64,000 bases of DNA from Mactromeris polynyma (GCA_032209605.1 JASFXZ010000005.1:28880905-28944904); one strand, 5' to 3'; shown: positions 24,076 to 38,337, counted from the first letter of the stretch. Made by a program: numbers and translations. Notes: generated by a model from the letters alone, not told the origin.

Positions 24076-27000
24076 CCAAAATCCACTCCAATTTTGGATC
24101 TGCAATTGTAACATCTCGGCATGTTTTTATGTTGTACAACAAATCTTAACCTTCAAATTGTGCCGACCATCTTTTTTCCAAGATATTTATTGTTATTAGA
24201 TGTATTAGATAAGATGAGTGTTATATGCCCTGTGATTGAGTAAAGTGGGGCAATTTGTGTCCTATGGACTTGTTTCTAATTTCATCAAATCGTGATTATA
24301 TCTCGGTCTGGCGTAGAAGGATTGTGTTACAGTATCTCGGTGTCTGCATCAGAAATGATGTAAATTTTGGTTGTTATTTTTTTTTACTAATTAAGTAGTT
24401 TCTTATATGAACTCAAAGAGTAGTTGTCTAGTTTGTCTTTTTTTATTTTTGCTTAATCTGTTGTTAATAGTTTTACACAATTATCATTTAAGTTGTCTGA
24501 AATAAGTTTGTGAATCTCAGATTTTTTGCATGAATTGTAAACTTTTTGTAAATAATGTTTTTAGGCAATAATTCATCATCTAATCAGTCTACCTCAAAAA
24601 GCTGGGTTTAATTAGAGCAGAAAAGTTTTGAAAATGTGAATTTTATGTTTCCTGATTTTGAGAATTTTGGTCATTAATGTTGATGGAAATCGTATGTATT
24701 TCTCAACAAATTATGGCAGCTATATTAAATCATTCGTTTTTTTCTCCTTTTAATTTTTTGAGTTTATCTACAAACGGAGCCAACTGTTCAATGAATCTGT
24801 ATTTACAAACTTATTTCATATGCAATTTTTGAGGATGTCGCATGAAATGTTACCCATATACATGTTTCTCATAAATTATATAATTGTTGTATTTATTTCT
24901 AGACAGCGCCTAAGTGTTAACATGTTCTTGTTGTTTGTGTTAGTTATACATGTATTTATGTCTGCTTATCTGTAAAATGTTGAAAACAATTCCAGTATAG
25001 ACATTGCTGTGTGTATCTTTTGGCTTCATTAAATTATAAATATTATTGGCTTCTGAAGTCTTGAGTTCGGATATGCTCCCCCTAGGGAAATCCTGCTTCT
25101 AGTGAATATAAAAATATGTATAATTGTTAGGGATCATTTTTGTTGTAATATTTGACATGTAGAGTCTAGTATCTGCTAATTAATTTTAATGCTCAATTTG
25201 CTTATTGCTTATGTTTGTCATGACCAGAAAGTCAAATAAAAAAGATTTAGCATTTTATTTTAGGAGTTGTGTCCCTTTGATTGATAAACAGAAGTAAAGA
25301 TAAACTTACAAAGCAGCTTTGTATGGTATTGAGGCATCTGTGAAACTGTTGTTGTTTTAGAGCTCGTGAAGCAATTAAAATGTTAAAAAGCAGTAAAACA
25401 TTAATAATTAGACCACTCTAAGTCTGCCTTAATTGTGTGATGGTCTGATTGTCGAGGAAAGGTCCATGAAGTATGGTCTGGTTTGTGAGGTGATCAGTAA
25501 GTGAAGAGTTGCTATAGGTGAGCTTGTTCTCTAAATGATCATAGTAAGTCGTTGTAGTATTATCGTAATGTGTATCGGATTAGTTTTGCATTGAAATGAA
25601 TCAATTCTGTTTATTATCATGAGTGGCTTACACGCACTTGGTGTAAACATCTAGATGCCTTTGAATTCAAAAGGTTTGGAATGAAATACTGCTATTAAAT
25701 TACTTGTTGGTTGCTTAATTGATATAGCTACTACTTTGTAATCGGTATATATGGTGTGACTATGTAAGCATCGTTTCTGCGGGATGGTACTACAGGATGT
25801 CGTCACAATATTCAATTAGTTTATATAATTGCAAAAACGGATAAATAGATAGAAATTGACAATACCCAGAGGTTACGTATCTGGTCATGTGTCATTGTAC
25901 TTGGTGATTGACAGACAAGAAAGTGGTATGTTTATTCTATTTGCCATATTTAAAGCATAATTTATTGAAAGCTTTCTGCTTTTGCTTTATCCTTGTATAA
26001 TTCTTTTTCAAAGGATGGTGAAAATAGAATATGTACGAAGTCATGATAGAAAATCAAAATATCATCATAGAAAATGTCAACTTTTAGTTCTTGTTTGATT
26101 GTGTTAATTAGCTATCTTTTGAATGGTTTATTTCTTACCCTAATTACCATTATTTATAAAAAAATGTGTTTTATTCTAATACATTTGACAGGTGGTATAA
26201 TAATTTCAATAATCATTTTTTCTAATGTTTCCATAATTTTTGAGAGCAGTAAGTTGGAGGTTATTTTCTTTCAGAGAATTGTCTTGAAATCAAAATGGAT
26301 ATATTTTGAAACTAAAATCGATCCTTTTTTTTTGAAGAAATTTTGTTTCCAGTTATTTATTCTATCACGTATAATATGTATGCAGGTCGCACCAATTTTA
26401 ACCCCCTTTACTTGGATTGTACATACATAAATGAAAACTTAGTGACAAATGAAATGTGTTTAACAAGATCTCGATTGAATAATATTGATGGCTGCGTTCT
26501 CAAAACCTGTGACTGCATTTTGGAACAAACTCTTTTTTAAGAGATTCGGCGGAAAAGGTTAATATTTACGCTTTTTTAGAAGAAACTTGATCAAATAACA
26601 AATGTATTGACCGAAAAATGGGAACGTGACAGATTTCCGATTTGACTAGATCATTTTATACTAGAAATCCTAACAAGCACAGTTTGAGGATTTCAAAGTG
26701 GCCATGCGCAAACATACTATCAAACCATTGAAAGCTAAATGAAATAGAAAATGCCGAAGCTCCTTATATGTAATTATGAGTTTTGAGAATTCCAAAGGTC
26801 GGAAACTAATAACTTATTTCAAATTTGTGTCTCCTAAAAAGTTCTGGTTTTGCATTTACAGCTTTTTAGAACAGTGCCATCGATATCCTATAACTGTATT
26901 ACTTTGCTTAAGATTTGCATGTTTTTTTGAAGTAGTAGAGAAATGGCTGAGGTCATTTGTGTAGGATCTGCATGTAAACTGTTTGAAATTCAATTTCTGT

Positions 27001-29454
27001 ATCTAACACAATGGTTTTCAAATTTTACTAATTTGTAGATGTTAATTTTTGTGCAGAATTTAATTTTTTTGCAATTTGCCAGAGATATTGCCCGTCATAT
27101 ATTAAAGTGTTCGTAAAAGTATGATATGAATTCATGCCAGTCAATAAAAAGTGTAAAGCATAATGCTTGTTTCTAATATTTTGGAACAAATGTTTCAAAA
27201 TTGAATGTATGTTTTGTTCATCAAGAAAAGTTATTTTGTTAATCTACAACTAACACAAGATGTATTTAGATTATTTAATCCCCGAGAACAAAGTTTAAAA
27301 GGGGTATACTGGAGTCACTCGGTTGGTTGTTTGGTCTGTTAACAAAGACTTGTGGAGCAAACTACTTCTACATTTTTTGGAGGATTTTCATTGAACTTCA
27401 CACAAATAATCTACATGAGTTGTAGTGCCTGACATATTTTTTTGACATTTAAGATGGCCAACTGGCAGCCATCTAGGATTTCCTCAAAAGTATGTTTCTT
27501 GGACAATCAAAAACCAACAATTGGGCATCTTCATCTTGTGAAAACAGTCTTCTAGTCATATTGAATTTTGTTTATCACTCAATAAATATGTCTATAAAGC
27601 TTGACATTGTACTCACTTGTTTGATTCTGTGTATATTGGACGTCTTTTCACTGAAAAAATGGAACAAGTTTTACCAAAAAGTGTGACTGGTTATTATATG
27701 TGAAGGTGTGCAAACTCTGTACATGTATCTGTTTATAAACGATGTTACACTGTGTAGCCTGTTTCGATGGGAAAGTAGTATACTGTTTGCAGTGCTTGCA
27801 CCTATAAGCTTAAATGTTGAGATTATCCGACAGTTTTCTGCTACCATATTTTGTTTTTAATCTTGGTTATTTTTATATTTTTGTAGTTATTAGTCTTACA
27901 GTATATACGGTGAAGATACATTTTTCGATTATTTGTACAACATTCTGTAAGCCTTCGTTTATGGTTTTTTAGTGATAAACTTTTGTTTCAGTGTGTGTGT
28001 CATGTCTGTTGTTGTCTGAAATTAGGTTGTTCTTTTCACTTATACTTAATATTTTCTGTACTTTCTTGCAATTGGGTTGGACACATTCAAAATATGGACT
28101 TCCACCTTGGTTTTTGTAGCAATTTCACATTTATCATTGATAACAAGGTTCGCACAGGTCTTGAAAAGTCCTTGAATTGATAAGCATTAGATATTTTGCT
28201 GAATAAATTGTGGGATAGATTAGACCTGGTGGGCTACAATTATATGCCCTTGCCTCATTAACATGCCGTAGTTTTCTATTGTAATACTCTTGTGCATTCT
28301 TTCTTAACAAATCTAAGCGGTATTTAGATGTCGGGTTTAAATAAAAAGTTATGAAGTTTGATTTCCGGACAAGTCTGACCATGTGGTGTCGATTTATGCT
28401 CTCTTGAATTGAAAAAAATCACAGTTTGACCCTCTACCAACTGCATTATGTCTTAAATCCTACCCATATTTGGAAATAATGTGTGAAGGGGCAAAAATAA
28501 TACCCATGTCCGTCCGTGGGCAAAATTGGTTACCGATCAATAACTGTAAGCGTATTGGGCTTTTAGGTATAGGCTAATAAATACAGGTCAAGTTTGATTC
28601 GGGTTACAATCCACCTATGTTTGGTGGAAGTATGACCCTTTATCGTCTTAAAAGCCCATTGCAGGGTGTCCGTGTCCTATGAACTCAATTAGTTTATTCT
28701 TGAAGTTCTAAATTACTAAGTGTGAATGTTGATGTGCATGTTGTCTGCATAGCCTCGTTTTAATGTACCATGTTACAGAAACATTGTACTGTGTTTACTA
28801 GTAAATGTATGTACTCTGATGTGATATGGTACTATTAGCTTCATATTGTGGTCCAAGTATTTGTAATAAGACATGTTGAATGATTTGGCGATTTTATGTG
28901 CTCACTTGATTGACATTTTTCATAATTGTTACACTTGAGATCGTTTTCATAATTGTTACACTTGAGATCGTTTGTTTTCATTGGGCTGTATTTTTCATTA
29001 TTAATTGTGATAATTCGGACCTTTTTTATTGGAAATGATTATTTTAATAATCCTATCTATTAGATGTTGGCTTTGTATTAATGTTATAGTATTCTTTATG
29101 TAGCTGATAATCAGATTGTTTAATTTGTGTTTGTTTACTCATTTATCTTCTTGACGTCAAAATGTGCTTACCTTTAAATGATTTCAAAATGCTATAACAT
29201 TATATTTATTTGTATTTTGTTTTGACTCAAGTGCCTAAAACTGTATCAATTGATATATATACATACATTATATATATATATAAGTATACCAACCTGTCTT
29301 TTGTACATTTTATCGGATAGTAATAGTGATTTTTCCAGCTTTCTGTATATAGTCCAGTGTGATATGCTAATTAATATTGTAAATAAGATTAAAAGAGCTT
29401 TAAATGAAATCATATTTGTTCGAGTTTTTCATTTGCCTCACAATACATTATATA

Positions 29455-29620
29455 AAAGAGTGAATACGTTGCTACAGGAAACACCACATACACAAGACAA
29501 TGCTCCCACACACGTACCTCGTGGAAAACAACAGCCCACAAAACAATTGAAAACATCAGGCACTGAGGAGGCGAAAGGGCAAATACTCAAAGGAACGGGA
29601 GCGCATTTACGTTGTGGTTG
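29455..29620 (+). repeat. dispersed repeat family 'ttgctacaggg', copy in unit 1
   Basis: Contains gttgctacaggaaacaccac, acaagacaatgctcccacac and gtggaaaacaacagcccaca, followed by ggaacgggagcgca. It sits at a different point of the duplicated unit from the copies in unit 2, so the insertions are independent. Confidence 0.75.
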
Positions 29621-29829
29621 AGGGTTGAGAGCGACTGACACTTGATATTACTTCAAATCAATAACTGTCGGTTGTGAATTTGAATCCAGCCTTGGGCAAG
29701 GTTGAAACCAAGAGCTTCACAATACCTGAATTTGGCGCTGGTACAGATAACTAACGAAGGAAGTAGTCATCAAGTGTTATAAACGTGTTTATCTATCGAT
29801 GCAAAGTTAATTAGTTTGAAATAACTGCA

Positions 29830-30000
29830 GTCTTTGTCTGATTCATATGTAGAACATGCCAGTCGTTTGTAAATCTGATGTTTGTGGAAGAACAAGTTAG
29901 AACTAATTGTAAACACTGAACGACTGAATTGGTCATCATATATACACCATGCACTGGTATCACTGAAATACTACTGAAAATGGTGTAAACTCGCAAAAAA
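29830..30000 (+). repeat. diverged SINE 3' part
   Basis: gtggaagaacaagttagaac, then catgcactggtatcactgaa and atactactgaaaatggtgta resemble the body and tail of the SINE family at 18083, heavily mutated. Confidence 0.55.
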
Positions 30001-31139
30001 AATCAGAACACTCACTTGACCCATTTTTGTGTCATTTATAGGTACAATTCCCTTACTAAAGTCGTATGTTTGTTTCCCTAATTTCCATTTAAAATTACTT
30101 GCAAAGTATCAGTCAAAGGGTCAGGATCTGTTTTCACAGAAACTCGCCGCCGTACATGAACATATGTTCAACTTTAAAGAGCGCTCGATATAATTCGGGA
30201 TTACCCTCAAATGCTTCTCTCAAATACAATTTAAGGGTTAATCTCAACGCAAATATTGAATTATGCAATTAATTGTTGAGGTTTATCTGTGGCCCACTAA
30301 GTACTTGATAATGCTTCGTGATTACAAATTTGAGTGAACACGCAGCAGATTTAAGTTTGGGGGAATAATCAAAATGAGATATTTGTGAATACGGGGCTTT
30401 GGGTTATAAATATAAAAATTGAGACCAGTAGCCGTTATTCTTTCCTTAATCGATTCATACGATTCCTCACAGCTCTCTGATTCAAATGTCGTTGCAGTCA
30501 CATTCTGTTATTATAAATATTCAGATTAAGCAGCAAAATCGTCATAGGAGTAACATTGAAAATGTTATATCGCATACAGAATACTATAAAAATGTTGCAA
30601 TGAAGAAAATGATATATTTAAACATAAACACGGGAGCTGAACTTTGAGATAGTACCTCCATGCCCAAATCTCATACGCAGTGGTTTCCCATTGCAAACTA
30701 CAAACACCTCCGCCATCAGAGACATTTAAACAGCGTTTTGTTTTCATATATTTTACAAGTTAGATATTAACATTGGTCTGGGCATATTTCAAAAGAATAA
30801 GGCTTACTTCGATTACGATAAATGGCAAAAATAGATTAAATAGAAAAAATTAACGGCTGCGTTTTCAAACTGTGATCTATTTATTTTAATATACATTATC
30901 ACATTCGTGAAGGCGTTGATTAATGTATGAGTTTCGTTTTCTTTAGCCTCTCCAAGACGAAACATCTTGTTGCAGTATATTTTTTTCGAAAATTGTGGAT
31001 TAGTTTGTATAGCATTGAGACCAAACATTAATTGAAGACTTTTCAATTTTCATGAGTGATGATTTCGTAGATTTAGTAAAATACATTTGGATCGTACAGT
31101 TTTCTAATTGTACAAGAATATTTCTACGAGAAAGTACAG

Positions 31140-31279
31140 CTCTGCGTTCAGTTACGGCTATCTGTGGCGAACGTTTTGTATTTTATCCCTTGCCCACCAT
31201 AGCACATTGGCTGCACACAGGAACCAAATTACAAAACGTTACGAAACGATAGGGCTGATAGCCGTAACTGAACGCAGGG
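31140..31279. mobile_element. palindromic miniature element (CCCTGCGTTCAG ends), copy 1
   Basis: Inverted repeats ctctgcgttcagttacggct at the left and agccgtaactgaacgcaggg at the right enclose inner repeats acgttttgta/acaaaacgtt. CAG flanks both sides (31137-31139, 31280-31282). The paralogous site in unit 2 (near 38975, gaaagtaaaatgatactg) lacks it. 140 bp, non-coding. Confidence 0.9.
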
Positions 31280-33124
31280 CAGTGATGCGCTGTAATTCAG
31301 AAAAAAAGAAAGCTCACGCGACGAGTGGAAAGCGAGAACAATGCAAAACCGAATAATGAATTATTTTGTGATATTCTCAAACATATTTTATAAGAATCAG
31401 TTATAAGAAACCAATTGAAGATTAAGGGCGGCAGTTTATATTTATCAAACCCAAAGCTCCGTGGAAAATGAACAAATTACTCCGACAAGGATTTTTTTCT
31501 TCTAATGGAATTGATTTCAGTCATAAGTGGATGCATGGAAAATAAGGCGAAATAGTATGTTGTTTTATTCGACATGTGTAATTGTGTCAAATCTGAGGAT
31601 ACCATTTTTCCTTGTCAATTACATGGTCTCCGAGTGGATGACAATGTCTCCTCTGTGAGGTGAATGTAACATCTCAGCTTCAGAATTGTCAATGAATTGT
31701 TCAAGTCTCAAAGGGACTTAACTATGCAAAATCACTGTTCGCTTTCTGACCTAATGTCTGCAGATTTATTGCTTCACTGTGTTCATTCTGCCCGCCATTG
31801 GTTCGCCTACTTTGTCAATGGATATACAATCTCTATGGGGCAATGCGTACGGAAGGTTGTCTTGTTCTTGCTTTGTGTTACCGATGACATGTGATCTCGG
31901 CAAAGTAATATTTTGTATACCAGTAAAATCATACATGCGTTTATAGTATTGCTGTAAAATTATCACTGAAACCTAGTCGTACGTATCAGTTAATAGTAGT
32001 CCCATCGGGTCAGCTGAATTGGTAGAGCGCTTCGTTGTGACCCGGGAGGTATTGGTTTCTTTTGGTTGCGATAAATTTCCTGCACGTAAGATTCATGTTG
32101 AGAGGTTTCAGTTGCTTGCAGAAGGACAAGTTAGTACTGTTACAATGTAGATACTTAATTGAAATCTTTGTCAATGAACATAAAATGGTTACACTATAAC
32201 CGTGACCTGTTTGTCGGAAATTATTATCATCTACCATATCATTACAACCAAATTTATAAATAAAAGTATCTGTGAAAAAGTATCATATCTAATTTCTTGT
32301 ATTGCCTATTTTTACTACAGTGTTACATCAGTCAGATGACCCTATACCTAACTGCAATCAATTATTTTGTAAATAGAGCACAGTTATTACACTTCTTTTG
32401 TCCAGGATTTCCCGGGGGTCGGGCGAGTGAGGTATTACAAGGATGACATGGATTGTCTTAGGTTGGTGTTGAAAGAAAACATTTTAATGCATTGTTAGTA
32501 TTCTGGTTCGCAAGCAGTATCCGACAGATTTCCTATGTTTTAGGAATTACTACATTACGAAAGTAATACAAATAAAACAACTTACCTTGAGCTCAAGTCC
32601 GAAATATATGACACTGTAGACACGCTTTGGTAGGAAACAAAGTTTTAATTACAATTTTGTGTCTAAAAAAAAAGTTCTGGCTTTGCAGTTACAGTAGAGA
32701 AATGGCCGAGGTCATTTGTGTCTAGGAAGTTTTAAACAAAAACAAAATGTACATGTACATTTTTTGTAAACTATTTGAAATACAATTTCTGTATCCAACA
32801 CCAAGGCCAATCTTTCCTAATTTGTAGATGTTACATTTTCTGTAGATTTTTGAAAATTGACGCCATGTGCCAGAGATATTCCTCGTCATATTTCCAAGTG
32901 TTCGTTAAAGTATGGCATAATAGAATTCACGCAGAGTCACTTGAAAATGTAAAGCATAATGCTTGTTCCTAATATTTTAGAATGCATTTTACTAAATTGT
33001 GTTTACGCTTTGAGAATTTGTTCATCTAGAAAGTTATTTTGTTAATATATTGTCTTATCTAGGAATAACACCAGATGTATTTAATTATTATACCCTGCGA
33101 ACAAAGTATGAAGTAGGTATACTG

Positions 33125-33277
33125 CCCTAGAGTTCAGTTACGGCTTACAGTCGCGAACGTTTTGTAAATTTTCGTAACGTTTTGCAATTTGGTTCCATGT
33201 GTGCAGTCAATGTGATACGATGGACAAGGGATACAATACAAAACGTTCGCGACTGTTAGCCGTAACTGAACGCAGGG
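33125..33277. mobile_element. palindromic miniature element (CCCTGCGTTCAG ends), copy 2
   Basis: Starts ccctagagttcagttacggc and ends gccgtaactgaacgcaggg, with inner arms gtcgcgaacgttttgta and tacaaaacgttcgcgac. CTG lies on both sides (33122-33124, 33278-33280). Unit 1 has the uninterrupted site gtatactggagtc near 27304. 153 bp. Confidence 0.92.
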
Positions 33278-34357
33278 CTGCTGGAGTCGTTGGGTTGGTT
33301 GTTTGGTTGGTTGGTGTGTTAACGAAGACTTGTAGAACGAAATGCTTCTACAGTTTTGGAGTATTTTCATGAAACTACACAAATAATCTACATGACGAGT
33401 AGTAGTGCGTGACGTGATTTTTTGATGACATTCAAGACTGTCGGCCGTTTTGGATTTTCTCAAAACTATATCTGACAAAGAGGTATTTGAAGGGGTATTA
33501 ATCACCTTCAATAATAGCTCAAGTAAACAAATTTGGTAAAAATAAAGATTTTGTTGATTCTCACACCAACCAAAACCCAAAAAGTGGACATCTTCATTTT
33601 GTGAACATAGTCATCTAGTCATATATAATTGTGTTTAATACTCAATAAATGGGTCTGTATTCACTTGTTTCATTCTGTACAGTGTGGCATCTTCACTGAG
33701 ACTTTTTGGTAAAGTAAATGTTTTGAAGTGTTTGCAAACTGTACGTGTTCATCATCGATGCTACATTGTGTACGCGTGTTTCAATGGAGACAATATCTTT
33801 AGTATTGTATATTATACTGTTAGCAGTGCTGGCAAATGTAAGCTTAAATGTTGAGATTAACTGACAGTTTACTGCTACCATATTTTGTTTTTAATCTTGG
33901 TTATTTTTATATAGTTTGTAGTTATCAGTCTTACCGTATATACGTGCTCTCTTGAAGCATGAACAATTCTTTAACAACATTCCAACACCAATGTTATGCA
34001 CTCGACGTTCAAAATATGACGAAGGGCCATAAAGAGTTACTCCTGTCTGTTTGTCCGTCTGAAAAATTGGTTTCCGATTGGATGGAAGGATTCAATTGAT
34101 ACTAGGCAAATAAGCATCGTATAATAAAATGCAGGTCCAGTTCAGTTGCAGTTACAATCTACCTACTTTTGGAGGAGTTATGCCCATTTTTCGACGTAGT
34201 CCTATGGACCCAGCTAGTTTATTCTTGACATTCGGACTGAGTAGGTGGGACTGTTAATCTGTATTTTGTCTGCATAACTTCGTTTTAATGTCCCGTGTTA
34301 CAGAAACATTGCGCAGTATTTAGAAGTCAATGTATGTAGTCGGACGTGATATAAGAG

Positions 34358-34560
34358 AGAATAAGTTGCTACAGGGAAAGCCACATACATAAGACAATGC
34401 TTCCCCACACAGACCTCCAGGAAATCAACAGTCCACACAACTTCAGGCATTAAGAAGGTGCAAGGGTGATAACGCAAAGTAACAGGGGCGCAAGGAATGG
34501 CCTTGCCGACCATAAAGGACAACCAAGAAGAATGAAGGAGGACAAACAGGGTTAGGGGAT
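34358..34560 (+). repeat. dispersed repeat family 'ttgctacaggg', copy in unit 2
   Basis: gagaataagttgctacaggg, ataagacaatgcttccccac, acctccaggaaatcaacagt, followed by a stretch with aggggcgcaaggaatggcc. Similarity to the other copies weakens after about 34520. Confidence 0.75.
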
Positions 34561-34748
34561 GTAATGGGTGGAATACGGAATATGGCTAGCAACACTAGGC
34601 CGAAAGGAGGAAGCAAATTACATGAACACTATATCAAGTGAAGTAATTGCACATGGGGAATGGGGAATTTAACATACATCTAAAACATGAATAGAACTTA
34701 TTCTTATTTGCTTCATTTTAATATGTTAATCTTATAATAGTCTAATAG

Positions 34749-37700
34749 GCCAGTGAAAATAAAAATATTGGGGGAAAAAATGCACAGAAATAATTTTAGT
34801 GGATTTGTGTCATATAATGCATCACATTAAATATACTAAAAGTATACGACAATCACACGGTGCAAAATATGATTTTGGGGGTAAAATGGTTGAAAATTTA
34901 AATAAGAATTGGAATTTCTGGAATTTGCCAATAACTATGTCAAACTTTGCAATAAAACTACCAGAATTACTGTATTTAATAGAAATTGCATACAGTAAAA
35001 AATACCTAAAGTATAAATCATTGTACCGTGTGAAATGTGATTTTTAGGGTAAAAATTAAAAAAATAACAAAAAATGGGTATTTCTGAGATTTGCCTATAA
35101 CTATGTCAAATTTTCCAATAAAAATACCAGAATTACTTTATTTAATGGATATGTTATTACAGTACATAACACCTAAAGTATAGAAAATTGTACCGTGTGA
35201 AATATGATTTTTAGGGTAAAACTTTAGGGAATTTTTGGAATTTGCCAATAACTATGTCAAAATTTGCAATAAAACTACTAAAATTACTATATTTAATAGA
35301 TATTATATTACAGTACATAATACCTTAAGTATAGATACATTGTAACGAGTGAAATGTGATTTTTGGGGTAAAACTTTAAAAAATAAAAATAAATGGGAAT
35401 TTTTGGAATTTGGCTATTACTATGTCAAATTTTGCAACAAAACTACCAGAATTACTGTATTTAATATATATTATATTACGGTACAAAATACTTAAGTACA
35501 GAAACATTGTATATTGTGAAATTTGTTTTTTGGGGTAAAACTAAAAAACAAATACCGTTCATTTTAACTGTAAAAGTTTCAGAACAGTAATGTTCAACAA
35601 ATTATATATTGCAAAATCAATACTTTAAATCATAGAAACAGTTTATAATGCGGAATGTAATATTTATTTGAAATATATATATCAAAATATAAATAACTAA
35701 AAGTTGCAATTTCTGGTATATTTTGCCTATACCTGGATTAAAAAAAATAAACAATGAAAGTGAAACACAGAAATGACATGAGCTACGTGTTATCTCTCAA
35801 AAAAACATATGATAACATTATGCTATCAAATCAAACAAGAAATGTGGTTTTGAGGTAAAAGTTCTGAAAACATAAAAGAAAATGCTGATTTCCGGAAGCC
35901 ATATGAATTTGATCACACAACAATTTAACAAGCCTTAAATATGTAATATTTTGATATTTAATGTTTTATACTAAAAGTGAATTTGCACATATAATATATT
36001 TTCATAAAATCGACTTAAACATTTTAACTTGGTAAACTATGTAATATTGGTTCAAAAAGTTCACATACATGAAACTGTTTATTTAATTGATTATAGAAGC
36101 AATGTCGGTGTCTTAATGCAGCATAAGATATGCACAATGTTTTAGTCAAATGCCAAATCTGGGCTGATGGCAATCTCACGGCTAACTCATTTGCATGTGA
36201 ATCAGGCTGAACTACATTCAAATCCAACATTCTTGTAGCTGCATGCTACTGTACGTTAGCCAGTTTGACTAGTGCACCGTACAACTTTCATTATGTGAGC
36301 ACGAACTGGCGCTCTACCAGTTGACACTGGATATAGTTTGTTACCAACTAGTTCCAAACCCAATTCTAGCGGGTCCAAATCATCATGTCCTTCCCAGTCC
36401 TGTATTTTAGAAATACCCACACACTATGGTACATAGATGCATCAGACGTAGGTGGAAGTTTTTTTTGGGGTCCACATTAATTCATATATGCAAACTAATG
36501 CTTGTTCCCCTGACCGTGTTCTGGCCACCTTGGAAACTACATCTGGACTCGGATGAAAGTTGTGTGTAAAAATATTATTTTCCATCATGCAATTCTTGGA
36601 TGCGACACTACTCAAAATTGTATGGTTTGAACATTGTATGCCATTCTACGTTTGATGAAAAGGTTGCCAAGACCTCAATTTATGTGGATTTATGTTACAA
36701 ATAAATATTACATTCCCCATCATAAACTGTTTCTATAATTTATATTATTGATTTTGCAATATATCATTTGTTGAACATTACTGTTCTGAAACTTTTACAG
36801 TTAAAATGAATGGTTTTTGTTTTTTAGTTTTACCCCAAAAAACAAATTTCACAATATACAATGTTTCTGTACTTAAGTTTTTTGTACCGTAATATAATAT
36901 ATATTAAATACAGTAATTCTGGTAGTTTTGTTGCAAAATTTGACATAGTAATAGCCAAATTCCAAAAATTCCCATTTATTTTTATTTTTCAAAGTTTTAC
37001 TCCAAAAATCACATTTCACACGGTACTTTGTTTCTATACCCTAGGTATTTTTTTTGTAATATAACATCTATTAAATACAGTAATTTTGGTAGTATTATTG
37101 CACATATTGACATAGTTTTGGGCAAATTCCAAAAAATCCCATTTTTAATTAAATTTTCGACCATTTTACCCCATAAATAACATTTAGCACAGTGTGATAG
37201 TTTTATACTGATAGTATATTAAATGTGGTGCATTTTATGACACAAATCCATCAAAATTTTGTCTGTGCATAATTTCCCTCCTATTTTTCCACCGGTCTAA
37301 TATATTTTGCAAATTCCAGAAATTCTCACTTTTCATTTATAGTTTTTACCATTTTACCCAAATAATCACATTTTTCACTGTATGATATTCTGAACTTGGG
37401 GTATGTTGTAGAGCAGTTTAATATCGAGTTATTGACATGCTCCAGAAATTCCCACTTTAATTTGTTATTTTTTTCACCATTTTACCCCAAAAATCACAGT
37501 TCACAACCTATGATGTGTCAATACTTTAGGTATGCTATGGTGCAATATAATGTCGATTAAATACAGTTATTTTGGTAGTTTTATAGCTAAATCTGATTTT
37601 AATATAGACAAATTCCAGAAATTCATACTTTTGTTTACCCTTTACAACATTTTAACCCAAAAAACGCATTTCGCACCGTTGGATTTTCCTATACTTCTTT

Positions 37701-37798
37701 TTTCATACACGGCAGATATTAAACAATACACTTATGTCAAAATCATTTCTGTGCATCTTTTTTCCTTTATTTGTATTTTTTACAGCAGGGGCACTGGG
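34749..37798. mobile_element. large foldback element with arms of tandem ~165-bp repeats
   Basis: The left arm (34749-35670) and right arm (36690-37798) are inverted copies. Left-arm landmark gtgatttttggggtaaaa recurs near 34867, 35036, 35204, 35356 and 35525. Its complement ttttaccccaaaaatcac recurs near 36834, 37000, 37168, 37356, 37483 and 37651. Each subunit also carries a ctaccagaattactgtattt-type motif. The ends ggccagtg and cactgggc are short inverted repeats. The centre (35680-36690) is non-repetitive, with a reversed tRNA-like A box near 36300 (gcgctctaccagttga), and has no transposase-like frame. Confidence 0.82.
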
Positions 37799-38337
37799 CT
37801 ATAAGTATTGGCATCAAAATAATATGTGACATTATTACGTGCTCACTTGATGGACACATTTTCACAATTCGGATTCTTGAGATTTTCCTTCGTAATTGGA
37901 ATGTATTTATTCATCATTAATTGTGATAGTTCGGACCCTTTTGTTTTATTGGACTTGATTATTTTAATACATAAATGTTAGCTTAGTATTAATGTAATAT
38001 CATTCTTTTCGCAGGGGAATTTGCTACATATTGGTATTGTACCGTGATAATTAATATGTGCATACTCATTTACCTTCCTAACTTCCAAGTGTGGATACCT
38101 TTAAATGATTTCATTTGTTATCACATTTAATTTATATGTATTTTGTTTTGACTCAGGTGCCTGAAAACTGTATCAATAGATATATATAATACATTACAGT
38201 CATGGCTTATATAAGTGTACCAATCTGTCTTTTGTACATTTTATGGGTAGTAATATTGATTTTCCCCGGCTTTCTGTATATAATTCATTGTGATATAATA
38301 ATTAATATTCTTAATAATATTAAAAGAGCTTTAAATG

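Larger units (their letters stand above)
20316..25240 (+). other. ceramide synthase 3' UTR and downstream DNA
   Basis: No open exon after the stop. The 3' UTR must start here, but its end is undetermined. A diverged SINE at 21860-22140 (gcgctagactgataatttgt; ctgaaatactgttgaaaatg) and a C-rich repeat with ctgtctgtttgtgagtc near 21630 lie within it. Confidence 0.5.
23280..32190 (+). repeat. segmental tandem duplication, unit 1
   Basis: Colinear with 32191-40280. Paired anchors (unit 1/unit 2) include tatcatctaccatgtcatac near 23305/32226, gtaaagcataatgcttgtt near 27155/32950, tgttttacagaa-type sequence near 28770/34300, attaaaagagctttaaatga near 29387/38319, cattttcatgagtgatgatt-type sequence near 31043/38880, gtctgcagatttattgcttc near 31755/39505, and a tRNA-like head near 32000/40107. 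Unit 1 contains roughly 24.0-26.8 kb that is absent or unrecognisable in unit 2. No gene was recognised in it. Confidence 0.82.
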
